Part shown: one piece after another, positions 18,236 through 26,208 of the stretch
Layout: each line of letters starts with the position of its first letter
Position numbering within the stretch: position 1 is the stretch's first letter
NCBI GenBank assembly: GCA_964342465.1
Contig: CAYFFQ010000005.1
Location: 1-64,000 of the forward strand
Reading direction: 5' to 3'
DNA: 64,000 nucleotides
Source of the DNA: MGIIb-Q1 sp964342465
GTDB lineage: Archaea > Thermoplasmatota > Poseidoniia > Poseidoniales > Thalassarchaeaceae
The notes under the pieces: generated by a model
Seen by the model: the letters and a program-made list of their open reading frames with translations, nothing else
Databases searched by the model: none
Told to the model about the DNA's origin: nothing
Program-made: the position numbers and the translations under genes

Positions 18236-19098
18236 TTGCCCGCCTCCTTGGAAAGTATCGCCTCTCGCATCAATTCGTAGTTGTCATGCCAAGTCGCCTT
18301 CGCCTCGTTGCGGAAGTTCCCGACAACGATGGGTCCGGGATTGGTCAGGTCTACTGTGACCCCAGATAGTTCCACATCGTGGTTGATGACGCTGTCTCTG
18401 CGGAAGGTGGCCAACTCCTCCCCAGCGGAGGCGAAGTCGTTGCGTTTACCGTACCCCGGCCAACAGGGTGAGACCACCTCGATGAAGGAGAATCCATTGT
18501 GCTGCATCGCATCAGAAATTGCCTGTGAGAGTTGGGGGACATGCATCGTCGTCCATCTCGAGATGAAGGTTGCACCAAGACCTGCGGCCAGTGCCGGGAG
18601 GTTGAATGTGCCTTCTGGATTACCGACTGGGGAAGTGCTCGAAATCGCTCCCGATGGTGTTGTAGCAGCCATCTGACCACCGGTCATGCCGTAGATGAAA
18701 TTGTTGATGCAGATGACCGTCATGTCGATGTTTCTCCGCGCCGCGTGAATGAAGTGATTCCCGCCGATACTGAATATGTCACCGTCTCCCGAAAATACGG
18801 TGACCGTCATATCTGGTCGAGCGACCTTGACCCCTGTGGCGAAAGGAATAGCTCGGCCGTGTGTCGTGTGGTAAGAGTCGAGGTCAATGTATCCAACCGA
18901 GCGGGCGCTGCATCCTATACCGGCAACGAGAACATGCTCATCCAAGGGAATCCCGCTAGAATCAAGAGCATTGCTGAATGCGGTGAGAGCATTTCCAAGT
19001 CCGCAACCGGGGCACCAGATGTGAGGAATGCGGTCACTCCTCAGGTGGCGGTCTCGCGGATGTCTTCCCGGCGGCAACGGTTTCTCCACCTCACTCAT
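18232..19098 (-). CDS. korB: 2-oxoacid:ferredoxin oxidoreductase beta subunit
   Basis: TPP-binding beta subunit, 288 aa. Motifs: IWCPGCGLGNAL at the N-terminus, GIGCSARS, TTHGRAIPFATGVK, the thiamine-diphosphate motif SGDGDIFSIGGNHFIHAARRN, then NNFIYGMTGGQ and SPCWPGYGKRN. The single CxxC plus later cysteines would bind one [4Fe-4S] cluster, as in short KorB/VorB subunits. The start overlaps the korA stop by 8 bp. It catalyses CoA-dependent oxidative decarboxylation of a 2-oxoacid, probably 2-oxoglutarate, with KorA, reducing ferredoxin. Confidence 0.95.
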   Translation of the reverse strand: MSEVEKPLPPGRHPRDRHLRSDRIPHIWCPGCGLGNALTAFSNALDSSGIPLDEHVLVAGIGCSARSVGYIDLDSYHTTHGRAIPFATGVKVARPDMTVTVFSGDGDIFSIGGNHFIHAARRNIDMTVICINNFIYGMTGGQMAATTPSGAISSTSPVGNPEGTFNLPALAAGLGATFISRWTTMHVPQLSQAISDAMQHNGFSFIEVVSPCWPGYGKRNDFASAGEELATFRRDSVINHDVELSGVTVDLTNPGPIVVGNFRNEAKATWHDNYELMREAILSKEAGN

Positions 19099-20311
19099 TG
19101 GACAATCCCTCCTCCTCCATCGCCGCCCTCATCCTATCTGCGACTTCCTCGGGCGGCGGTAATCGGCCCGGTGTGGAAGGAATACTGATGACTGGACAAC
19201 TCGCGTTCTCACGAACCGGATGGACATACTGACCGTAGTTGATTTCGGCCACCATCATCATCGACAATTTCTCACTTAGTTCTGAGATATATTGAGCCGG
19301 TTCGGGCCATAGAATACGCGGCCGAAGCATCCCAATCCTCCAACCCTCGGACCTGAGGATATTGACCGCTTCGAGGGTGGATGTGCTCATCGAGCCGAAG
19401 GAGACGACAACAATGTCAGCCCCCTCTATGTCATGTTCAACCACATCAAACAGGCGAGGATGTTCGAATTTCGCCAACATTCTGTGCATCAGCGCATCGT
19501 GAGCATCAGCGTGGATGACGGGATATCCCCGCTCATCATGTGTCAGACCGGTGACATGTACACAATGCCCTTCCCCAGCATTGACCATAGGAGGGACCAG
19601 CCCCTGTGATGTATCAAAGGGCAGCCCCTTGCCACCCTCAGACACCGGTGCGGCCAGCCTCCTCTTCACCACCTCAAGTTGGTCGGCGGGGGGAATAGTC
19701 ACCTTGGCTGTCGAATGACCGACTATCTGGTCTGAAAGAACCAGTACAGGTGTGCGGAACATCTCTGAGAGATTGAACGCCTCAAATGTTAGGTCGAACA
19801 TCTCTTGAGCATTGGCAGGCGCGAGGACGATGGCTTTCATGTCGCCGTGTGAACCCCAACGCGCCTGCATCACATCGCCTTGGCCGACGAGCGTCGGCAT
19901 TCCGGTGGACGGCCCACCTCTCTGAACCTGAACGATGACGGTGGGCGTTTCGGTGAAGAATCCCAACCCATAGTTCTCCAGCATCAGTGAAAAACCGGGT
20001 CCACTGGTGGAAGTCATGGACGGAATGCCAGCGTTTGAGGCTCCGAGAATCGAGGCGATTGAAGCGATTTCATCCTCCATCTGGATGAAGTGGCCACCAG
20101 CGGCGGGGAGTCTTTCAGCCATGCGAATCGCAACTTCGGTTGCCGGCGTGATTGGATAGGCTCCAAAGAAGCGGCAACCCGCAGCAAGCCCGCCTTCAGC
20201 AGCGGCGAAATCGCCCTTCATGAAGTGGGTTCCTTCCAGCACTCCGATGGGGTCGGCTGATTCGGTCTGAGGGTCGGGCCATGCCGATTCGGATTCCTTC
20301 ACCACACTCAT
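19091..20311 (-). CDS. korA: 2-oxoacid:ferredoxin oxidoreductase alpha subunit
   Basis: Alpha subunit, 406 aa, covering the pyrimidine-binding and C-terminal transketolase-like domains. Visible: MKGDFAAAEGGLAAGCRFFGAYPITPATEVA, IQMEDEIASIASILGASNAG, TSTSGPGFSLMLENYG, VQRGGPSTGMPT and PANAQEMFDLTFEAFNLSE. These are standard for KorA-type enzymes without an attached gamma domain, which is encoded separately by korC. It overlaps korD by 4 bp and korB by 8 bp. With korB, korC and korD it forms the usual four-subunit enzyme. Confidence 0.95.
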   Translation of the reverse strand: MSVVKESESAWPDPQTESADPIGVLEGTHFMKGDFAAAEGGLAAGCRFFGAYPITPATEVAIRMAERLPAAGGHFIQMEDEIASIASILGASNAGIPSMTSTSGPGFSLMLENYGLGFFTETPTVIVQVQRGGPSTGMPTLVGQGDVMQARWGSHGDMKAIVLAPANAQEMFDLTFEAFNLSEMFRTPVLVLSDQIVGHSTAKVTIPPADQLEVVKRRLAAPVSEGGKGLPFDTSQGLVPPMVNAGEGHCVHVTGLTHDERGYPVIHADAHDALMHRMLAKFEHPRLFDVVEHDIEGADIVVVSFGSMSTSTLEAVNILRSEGWRIGMLRPRILWPEPAQYISELSEKLSMMMVAEINYGQYVHPVRENASCPVISIPSTPGRLPPPEEVADRMRAAMEEEGLSNE

Positions 20312-20718
20312 CCCAACACCTCCAGTTCGTCACCATCCGCCAATTGACGACCGTTGACGGATGCCAACAACTCAGCCGCAAGAGTAGCATCAGCAACTAC
20401 ACCGCTGAACTCTTCAGGAATCGCTTGATACGGTACGGTGTAGATGGCGTAGTCTGGGCAGATTCTACTGCACATCCCACAATCGACGCAGTCAGCCTCC
20501 TTACCCTCAATAACGAGAGGGAAACGATACCCTTTGGAGTTCCTCTCGCTGGATATGCCGAGAACATCGACGGGGCAGTAGTCCCAACAATATCCACATT
20601 CCTTGCAACGGTCTTTGATGAGTAGAACAATTCCCACTGGCCTCTTCACTCTGTCCGCATCAACTGGGGTTCGCCCTTCCCACATACCCGTGACCAATGA
20701 GGTGGTCGCTTGAACCAC
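20308..20718 (-). CDS. korD: 2-oxoacid:ferredoxin oxidoreductase delta (ferredoxin) subunit
   Basis: A 136-residue 2[4Fe-4S] ferredoxin-type subunit with motifs CKECGYCWDYCPVD (~36-49) and CVDCGMCSRICPDYAIY (~75-91). It is the first gene of the operon. It would take electrons from KorB and hand them to free ferredoxin or, given the operon, directly to the HdrA fusion. The ~45 residues after the second motif (up to GRQLADGDELEVLG) form a tail not needed for cluster binding. Upstream lies a 386-bp divergent promoter region. Confidence 0.92.
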   Translation of the reverse strand: MVQATTSLVTGMWEGRTPVDADRVKRPVGIVLLIKDRCKECGYCWDYCPVDVLGISSERNSKGYRFPLVIEGKEADCVDCGMCSRICPDYAIYTVPYQAIPEEFSGVVADATLAAELLASVNGRQLADGDELEVLG

Positions 20719-21104
20719 TTTTGAAGGATATCCCGAAGAGGTTCCCCACCAACCGCGAGGGAAGTACTCGCACTACCCACTATCGCCTCTGTTCTTTACA
20801 CCTGTTCGCCCGACAGGTCTGTCTTCTGAGTAATTCACTCCAAATCAGTTGATTTTGCCGATAATTAACAGTTTTCAGTCTTTACGGAGGTGTCTGCAAA
20901 CGATTGACGAAGGCGTGATCTCCGCTGACGATACGGGTGGTGAAAACGGTATCTGAGCTGACAAATGAAATCATTGAATACCCATACCTTCAAAGAGTGT
21001 ATGCTTGACGCTTTGAGGCAACGAGAGGCTAATGGTGCAGAGGGCTCTTATCACCATCTGAGAATCCGAAGTTCACGGACGCCGAATGAGGGGATTTACG
21101 AGAG
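20719..21104. promoter_or_regulatory. Divergent promoter region between two OFOR operons
   Basis: This gene-free 386-bp gap separates korD (minus) from the second OFOR (plus), so both operons probably start here. An AT-rich stretch (TTTTGCCGATAATTAACAGTTTT) at ~20854-20877 and an inverted repeat ACCTG/CAGGT around a 9-base centre at ~20801-20819 are the most operator-like or promoter-like sequences. I cannot assign a TATA box to either gene with confidence. Shared control of two enzymes of the same family is an inference from layout. Confidence 0.45.
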
Positions 21105-22913
21105 ATGGACAACATCGTCAACGATTTCACAATAAACATCGCTACAGCGAATGGGACCGGCTCCCAATCCGCCAACCTGATTCTGCTGGAGGCCCTGCTC
21201 AAAATGGGGGTTCCTGCCAGTGGCAAGAACCTCTTCCCATCCAACATATCCGGACTGCCTACATGGTACTTCATTCGGGTCTCAAAGGATGGGTATCAGG
21301 CGCCGGGTGACACGACTCACATACAGGTTTTGATGAACAAGAAGACTTGGGATGATGACATCGAAAAACTTGCTTCTGGGAGTGTCGTCATCTACAACAC
21401 CGATGTCAGGATGCCGGTTGAGAGAGATGACCTCATTCTTTACCCACTTCCGATGACGAAATTAGCGCGCGGATTAAACGCCAAACTGGCGAGGATGATT
21501 GCCAACATGGTCTATGTGGGTGCGCTCGCTGAACTCCTTGATATGAACCAAAAAGTATTGGAAATCGCTGTCGCTAAACAGTTCGGCGCGAAGGCGAAGG
21601 CGATTGAACTCAATGTCCAAGCGATTTTGCTAGGGCGACAATATGTTGCAGAAAACCTGACCAAAACCGACCCCTATATCCTTGAAGGGGGCGAACATGA
21701 TGAAAATAGGTTCATCATCGATGGCAACGAAGCCATCGCCCTCGGCTCACTATTCGGTGGGGTGACGTTGCTCTCATGGTATCCCATCACGCCATCTACC
21801 TCGATTGCCGAGAACATCATCTCCTATATCCCTCGTCTACGGTCGGATGCTGACGGCAAACCGACCTGCGCCGTAATCCAGACTGAGGATGAACTGGCCG
21901 CCGCCGGCATGGTGGTAGGTGCCGGTTGGGCCGGCGGCAGAGGGATGACGTGTACGTCAGGGCCAGGCATCTCACTGATGTCAGAGTTCGTCGGCCTCGC
22001 CTACTTCGCCGAGGTCCCCGGCGTCATCTGGGATGTCAACAGAGGCGGACCATCGACTGGTCTTCCCACGCGCACCCAACAGGGAGACCTCTCCATGCTC
22101 TATGAAGCGAGTCACGGAGACACACAGCACATCGTACTCATCCCTGGAACCGTGGAGGAGTGTTTTGAGTTCGGATGGCGCGCTTTTGACATCGCCGAGA
22201 GGTACCAGACCATCGTATTCGGGTTTTCAGACCTCGACCTTGGAATGAATAGATGGGTATGCAATGGGTTTGACTACCCTGAAGAGATGGACCGAGGAAA
22301 GGTTCTCCGTTCTCAGGCGGAACTTGAAGCCTTTGAGAACTATGGTAGATACCGAGATGTGGACGGAGATGGAATCTGCTACCGAACTCTACCGGGAAGC
22401 GGACTTGACCCTGTCCTCTACCGAGGAACTGGGAGAGATGAAGACGGAACCTATTCCGAGAACCCACAGGTGTATGTAGCGAACATGGCGAGACTGAAGA
22501 GGAAAATCGAGGGGTCACGAACCACCACACCACAACCCATCATCCGTGAGGAAGAAGAGAAACAGGTTGGAATCATCTATTACGGAAGCATGGAAAACAC
22601 CATTCAGGAGATTGACGACATCCTTGAATCAACAGGTCTCAAAGTGAGTCAGTGCAGGGTGCGCTCCCTACCTCTTTCTCCAGTCGTCGAGGATTTCGTG
22701 GCCAACCATGATTGCAACATCGTGTTGGAAATAAACCGTGATGGGCAGTTGCATGGAATCATGCGCAGGGAATTGCCCGTCGAACTGACCGCGAAAATTC
22801 ACAGCGTCTCCTACTCCGATGGCATCCCACCTCGCGCTCGAATGTATGCTGATATGGTCTGCGAGAAACTCCAAGAAGTTGGGAAATACTCCTCCGAAGA
22901 GGTGGTTTCATGA
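21105..22913 (+). CDS. korA: 2-oxoacid:acceptor oxidoreductase, fused gamma-alpha subunit
   Basis: A 602-residue fusion. Residues ~1-190 are a gamma domain (INIATANGTGSQSANLILLEALLKMG). Residues ~205-590 are an alpha domain (FIIDGNEAIALGSLFGGVTLLSWYPITPSTS, IQTEDELAAAGMVVGAGWAG, TCTSGPGISLMSEF, NRGGPSTGLPTRTQQGDL). This is the two-subunit KorAB arrangement, found in many aerobes and able to work with oxygen present (for example in mycobacteria and Hydrogenobacter). It is distinct from the four-subunit kor operon next door, which it faces head to head. The ATG at 21105 follows a weak GAGAG; no better start is seen upstream. It ends in an ATGA overlap with a tiny reading frame that leads to the beta gene. 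Confidence 0.94.
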   Translation: MDNIVNDFTINIATANGTGSQSANLILLEALLKMGVPASGKNLFPSNISGLPTWYFIRVSKDGYQAPGDTTHIQVLMNKKTWDDDIEKLASGSVVIYNTDVRMPVERDDLILYPLPMTKLARGLNAKLARMIANMVYVGALAELLDMNQKVLEIAVAKQFGAKAKAIELNVQAILLGRQYVAENLTKTDPYILEGGEHDENRFIIDGNEAIALGSLFGGVTLLSWYPITPSTSIAENIISYIPRLRSDADGKPTCAVIQTEDELAAAGMVVGAGWAGGRGMTCTSGPGISLMSEFVGLAYFAEVPGVIWDVNRGGPSTGLPTRTQQGDLSMLYEASHGDTQHIVLIPGTVEECFEFGWRAFDIAERYQTIVFGFSDLDLGMNRWVCNGFDYPEEMDRGKVLRSQAELEAFENYGRYRDVDGDGICYRTLPGSGLDPVLYRGTGRDEDGTYSENPQVYVANMARLKRKIEGSRTTTPQPIIREEEEKQVGIIYYGSMENTIQEIDDILESTGLKVSQCRVRSLPLSPVVEDFVANHDCNIVLEINRDGQLHGIMRRELPVELTAKIHSVSYSDGIPPRARMYADMVCEKLQEVGKYSSEEVVS

Positions 22914-22990
22914 AGTTGAATCGTGATGACGACCCTGCGGATTCATCCATTTACTGTTCACCACAGACAAATGGGGGGGTGATTCATTGA
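22910..22990 (+). CDS. Possible 26-aa coupling ORF between OFOR subunits
   Basis: An ATG overlapping the alpha-subunit stop (ATGA, 22910-22913) opens a 26-codon frame whose TGA (22988-22990) overlaps the TTG start of the beta gene (TTGA, 22987-22990). Its first codons, ATGAAGTTGAAT, repeat almost exactly at the beta start, TTGAAGTTGAAT, 77 bp later. It may be a translational-coupling ORF, or a relic of a duplicated start region. The peptide resembles nothing that I know. Confidence 0.25.
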   Translation: MKLNRDDDPADSSIYCSPQTNGGVIH

Positions 22991-24009
22991 AGTTGAATGT
23001 TCTAGACCTGCCAAAAGATGATTACAATGGCGGAGTGTCCTCGCTCTGCCCTGGATGTGGTCATGACCAGATCTCAAAGGTAATCATTGAGGCGGCTTGG
23101 GAGAGTGGCATCCCGCCGCAGAAAATAGCCAAGATGAGCGGAATCGGTTGCTCATCCAAGACTCCTGCCTATTTCCTCAAACATTCACATGGATTCAACA
23201 CGGTACATGGCAGAATGCCGACCGTGACAACCGGAGCAAATCTAACCAACCGCTCTCTCCAATTCATCGCCGTCTCCGGTGACGGCGATACTGCAGCGAT
23301 TGGAATCAGCCATTTCATCCACGCCATCAGACGAAATCTCGACATGGTTTACATCATTGAGAACAACGGAGTCTATGGACTCACCAAGGGCCAGTACTCA
23401 CCTACAGTAGAGAAGGGTTCACAGAAGCGAAAATCGCCGAAAAACGAACGACCTCAAATCGACCTCTGTGCCATGGCCATCAATCTCGGCTGTACCTTCG
23501 TAGCACGCTCATTTTCCGGCTCCAAGAAGCAATTGACCGCGCTGATGAAAGCGGCCATGAGCCATCGCGGAACTGCGATAATTGATGTCATCTCGCCCTG
23601 TGTCACTTTCAACAACAATGATGAGTCATTCAAGTCGTATGGGTATGTGAAAGACCATCAAACAGAACTTCACGCCTACGATTACATCCCGAAATTCAAG
23701 CCGATTACAGAAGTGGAAGTCCCTGAAGGCGAATACCGCGACATCACGCTCTTCGATGGAAGCACCCTCAGATTGGAGACGATTGGCGAAGAACACGACC
23801 CCAGTGATGCTGTCGCTGCACTCTCCCACATCCACCACGCTGAAGCTGACCACAGACATGTGACCGGTCTGCTCTACTATGACCCGACGCGCAAGACTCT
23901 CGACGAACAGAAGAACCTGCCCGACAAACCTCTCTCTCTGATGAGTGACGATGAGATTCGCCCGAGCGAGAAAGACCTAGAGGACCTGCTCGCCGACTTC
24001 CGCGCTTAG
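22987..24009 (+). CDS. korB: 2-oxoacid:acceptor oxidoreductase beta subunit
   Basis: A 340-residue TPP-binding partner of the preceding fused gamma-alpha subunit. Motifs: SSLCPGCGHDQIS, GIGCSSKTPAYFL, THGRMPTVTTGAN-like VHGRMPTVTTGANL, TPP motif SGDGDTAAIGISHFIHAIRRN, NNGVYGLTKGQYSPT and ISPCVTFNNND. The start is TTG at 22987, supported by a strong ribosome binding site (GGGGTGA, 22977-22983) four bases upstream. The C-terminal ~110 residues form the extension typical of KorB from two-subunit enzymes. Together the pair oxidises a 2-oxoacid (probably 2-oxoglutarate) with CoA. Confidence 0.94.
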   Translation: MKLNVLDLPKDDYNGGVSSLCPGCGHDQISKVIIEAAWESGIPPQKIAKMSGIGCSSKTPAYFLKHSHGFNTVHGRMPTVTTGANLTNRSLQFIAVSGDGDTAAIGISHFIHAIRRNLDMVYIIENNGVYGLTKGQYSPTVEKGSQKRKSPKNERPQIDLCAMAINLGCTFVARSFSGSKKQLTALMKAAMSHRGTAIIDVISPCVTFNNNDESFKSYGYVKDHQTELHAYDYIPKFKPITEVEVPEGEYRDITLFDGSTLRLETIGEEHDPSDAVAALSHIHHAEADHRHVTGLLYYDPTRKTLDEQKNLPDKPLSLMSDDEIRPSEKDLEDLLADFRA

Positions 24010-24113
24010 ACCGAAATGCCCCCCACCTACGCGGAGCACCCTCGGCCACACGATGGCCGCTGGACATGGAGACATCGAGATGGCCCCCCCGCCTACCACC
24101 CTCACAACTCTCG

Positions 24114-24204
24114 CCCTCAGGGCGCATCGAAAGAGGGGGGGTGCCGACTCCCACGCACCCCTGCCTACCGACTTACACCCTTAGGACGCATTGAAAGAGG
24201 GGAG
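24114..24204. repeat. Two 27-bp direct repeats, 64-bp pitch
   Basis: CCCTCAGGGCGCATCGAAAG (24114-24140) recurs as CCCTTAGGACGCATTGAAAG (24178-24204), 23 of 27 positions matching, with a 37-bp spacer. A shorter GCCTACC element also repeats. They fill the gap between the second OFOR and the aldo/keto reductase. The second copy ends 17 bp before the ATG, so a regulatory role for that gene is possible. Confidence 0.5.
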
Positions 24205-24221
24205 CCCGCCCTTCTCCCCTC

Positions 24222-25082
24222 ATGCAAGAGGTGGTGACCATCGGTCACGCGATGCGTTCAGGCGAGGTGGCACACACCTCCCAAGTGCCAAAACTAGGAC
24301 TCGGAACATTTCTGATGAGCAGGCAAGGCGAATGCAGAGATGCCGTCCTGCACGCCATTGGCGTTGGCTATCGACATATCGATACAGCGATGGCTTATGA
24401 AAATGAACACGAAGTCGGAGAGGCGATCGCCACGGCGATTTCGGAAGGAATAGTCACCCGAGCAGAGTTGTTCGTGACTACCAAGTTGCGCAGACCTCAC
24501 GCGGTCGGACGGGCAGAAGCGATGATGCGGTGTAGGCAATCTCTAGAAAACCTCGGGTTGGATTATGTCGACCTTTACCTAGTCCATGCGCCCCCGAAAG
24601 ACCCCTACCACCGCAAACCGACATGGCAGGGAATGGAGGATTGCCTTGATGAGGGACTTACTCGCGCTATCGGAGTTTCCAACTATGGAGCACACCATCT
24701 TGACAAGATGAGGAGTTATGCTACCTACATGCCAGCGGTCAACCAGATTGAGGTTCATCCGTGGCTGCAGAGAGATGCTCTTCGTGCTGCTACTGAAGCA
24801 GTTGGAGCGGCGGTGATGGCCTACTCTCCGCTTGCTCGAGGACACAAAGTGGGAGATGAAAAATTAGTGAAAATCGCTGCGGGATTGGGGTTCACACCGG
24901 CACAAGTCGCCATCAAATGGTGCTTGGACGCAGACTGCATAACTGTCCCAAAATCAAGCAACCAGAGCAGAATCGAGGAAAACCTCGCATCTCTCAAGAT
25001 AGACCTCACCTCTGTCAGTGAGAGGCTCAAAGAGTTGGATGTTCACTATATCTCGGGATGGGACCCAACTTCAGAACCGTGA
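24222..25082 (+). CDS. Aldo/keto reductase
   Basis: NADPH-dependent carbonyl reductase family, 286 aa, TIM barrel. The catalytic tetrad is visible as Asp54, Tyr59 (IDTAMAYENE), Lys88 (VTTKL) and His122 (LVHAP). Also present are GVSNYGAHHLD, NQIEVHPWLQ, AYSPLARG and the cofactor loop TVPKSSNQSRIEEN. The length is normal. The start could instead be the internal ATG at 24250, since GGTGGTGA at 24229-24236 could act as its ribosome binding site. Substrate cannot be told; monocistronic context gives no hint. Confidence 0.93.
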   Translation: MQEVVTIGHAMRSGEVAHTSQVPKLGLGTFLMSRQGECRDAVLHAIGVGYRHIDTAMAYENEHEVGEAIATAISEGIVTRAELFVTTKLRRPHAVGRAEAMMRCRQSLENLGLDYVDLYLVHAPPKDPYHRKPTWQGMEDCLDEGLTRAIGVSNYGAHHLDKMRSYATYMPAVNQIEVHPWLQRDALRAATEAVGAAVMAYSPLARGHKVGDEKLVKIAAGLGFTPAQVAIKWCLDADCITVPKSSNQSRIEENLASLKIDLTSVSERLKELDVHYISGWDPTSEP

Positions 25083-25128
25083 ATGAAAAATGGTGAATGA
25101 GTTAGGAAATGACCTTGGAGGATGAAAA

Positions 25129-25344
25129 ATGGAGTGGTATTGGTGGGCGGCGATAATCCTCGCCCTGATAATAATCCTTCCTGACCCCATCGGTTGGGCC
25201 ATCGGGCTGGCGCTTGACCGCTTCTTCAATGAGTTCGAGGACTCCGACAAGGATGTGGCTGGGTCACGCAAGAGTGAGATGAAGGAAAACGGTGCATTCA
25301 GAGATTTTTCCGATGTAGATGGAATGCCAGAGACCGACGATTAG
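25129..25344 (+). CDS. Small membrane protein, 71 aa
   Basis: One N-terminal membrane segment (WWAAIILALIIILPDPIGWAIGLAL, ~5-30) is followed by a short acidic cytoplasmic tail. A clear ribosome binding site (GGAGGATG, 25114-25121) sits just before the ATG, which supports translation. It follows the aldo/keto reductase by 46 bp on the same strand. I do not recognise the family. Confidence 0.6.
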   Translation: MEWYWWAAIILALIIILPDPIGWAIGLALDRFFNEFEDSDKDVAGSRKSEMKENGAFRDFSDVDGMPETDD

Positions 25345-25492
25345 TCTTCAAACTGCAAAACAGATGGGAAGATTTGGGAAACATCGATTTGAAAATCGGT
25401 CTGTTCCGCGTAATTGAAAAGAAAAATCAGACCTTCGGCCCTATCATCCGTAATCAGAGATGGAGCCACAGTCAAAATGTGGGAGGATAATG

Positions 25493-25888
25493 CAGTGAGG
25501 TAGCCCCTCAGAGAGACGAATCCTCGACCTTGACTGACCACATCACCGACCATCGAAGGAAGGTCGAGGACGCGAAGCATCTCTGATGCTGATGCGCTTT
25601 CGAATCTGGGAGAAAGAAAGCAGTGAGGTAGCCCCTCCCAGATGCGAATCCTCGACCTGGACTGACCACATCATCAAGCATCGAAGGAAGGTCGAGGACG
25701 CGAAGCATCTCTGATGCTGATGCGCTTTCGAATNNNNNNNNNNNNNNNNNNNNNNNNNNNNNNNNNNNNNNNNNNNNNNNNNNNNNNNNNNNNNNNNNNN
25801 NNNNNNNNNNNNNNNNNNNNNNNNNNNNNNNNNCTGATGCGCTTTCGAATCTGGGAGAAAGAAAGCAGTGAGGTAGCCCCTCCCAGAT
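25493..25888. repeat. 128-bp tandem repeat containing a copy of the tRNA-Gln 3' end
   Basis: The unit beginning GCAGTGAGGTAGCCCCT starts at about 25492, 25620 and 25865. Each unit contains an inverted repeat CCTCGACCT...AGGTCGAGG. A 55-bp stretch is identical at 25589-25643 and 25834-25888, and includes TAGCCCCTCCCAGAT, the 3' end of the tRNA-Gln gene. The copy at 25629-25648 matches 19 of 20 bases of the tRNA 3' part. The sequencing gap lies inside the array, so copy number is unknown. Open frames here (MLRVLDLPSM...) repeat with the array and look non-genic. 25345-25492 holds nothing recognisable. Confidence 0.8.
25734..25833. other. Assembly gap of 100 N
   Basis: Exactly 100 N, the usual placeholder for an unknown gap size. 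It falls within the 128-bp tandem array, so the gap is probably a collapsed or unspanned repeat. Distances across it should not be trusted. Confidence 1.
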
Positions 25889-25946
25889 TCGAACTGGGGT
25901 CCTATGATCCAGAGTCACAGATGATGGACCGCTACACTAAGGGGCT
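25874..25946 (-). tRNA. tRNA-Gln (anticodon CUG)
   Basis: A 73-base cloverleaf reads on the minus strand. The acceptor stem AGCCCCT pairs with AGGGGCT, with discriminator A. The anticodon stem TGTGA/TCATA encloses the loop CTCTGGA with anticodon CTG. The T arm is CCCAG TTCGAAT CTGGG. The 3' CCA is not encoded (CC then T follows), as is common in archaea. No intron is seen. The 3' end abuts the 128-bp tandem repeat, which carries copies of that end. Confidence 0.95.
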
Positions 25947-25984
25947 GGTAGCCGTGCGACAACCCCCCATTATTTCAAGCAAAC

Positions 25985-26143
25985 TCATATCAGGCGATAG
26001 GCGTATTTTGAGACCCACCCGACCATCAACAGAATCATGAACCAAGCGAGTGATATCCTCCCAATTCCCCTGACGATGGCCTTTCTTCTCTTCTCCTTTT
26101 CAACCTCCTCAAGAAGTGGGGCTATCGGGTCTATCCGGCTCAT
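25985..26143 (-). CDS. Small membrane protein, 52 aa
   Basis: Starting at the internal ATG (MSRIDPIAPLLEEVEKEKRRKA), this encodes a charged amphipathic N-terminus and one membrane helix (ISLAWFMILLMVGWVSKYAY). A longer upstream frame exists but overlaps the divergent Nudix gene and has no protein-like character. The lysine/arginine cluster before the helix predicts an inside N-terminus. Family unknown; moderately likely to be real. Confidence 0.45.
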   Translation of the reverse strand: MSRIDPIAPLLEEVEKEKRRKAIVRGIGRISLAWFMILLMVGWVSKYAYRLI

Positions 26144-26208
26144 CCTGTATGGCGATGCGGGCCAACGGTTTGAAGGCGTGGGTGCTGTGGGCCTCTTCAG
26201 GGAAAGAA

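Noticed and set aside
25508..25918. Minus-strand frame through the assembly gap (MLRVLDLPSM repeats)
   Set aside because: It spans 100 N and is made of the 128-bp tandem unit, ending inside the tRNA gene.
26116..26208. Longer start for the Nudix fusion
   Set aside because: The extra 31 residues are not protein-like and overlap the divergent small gene; the ATG at 26209 is adequate.
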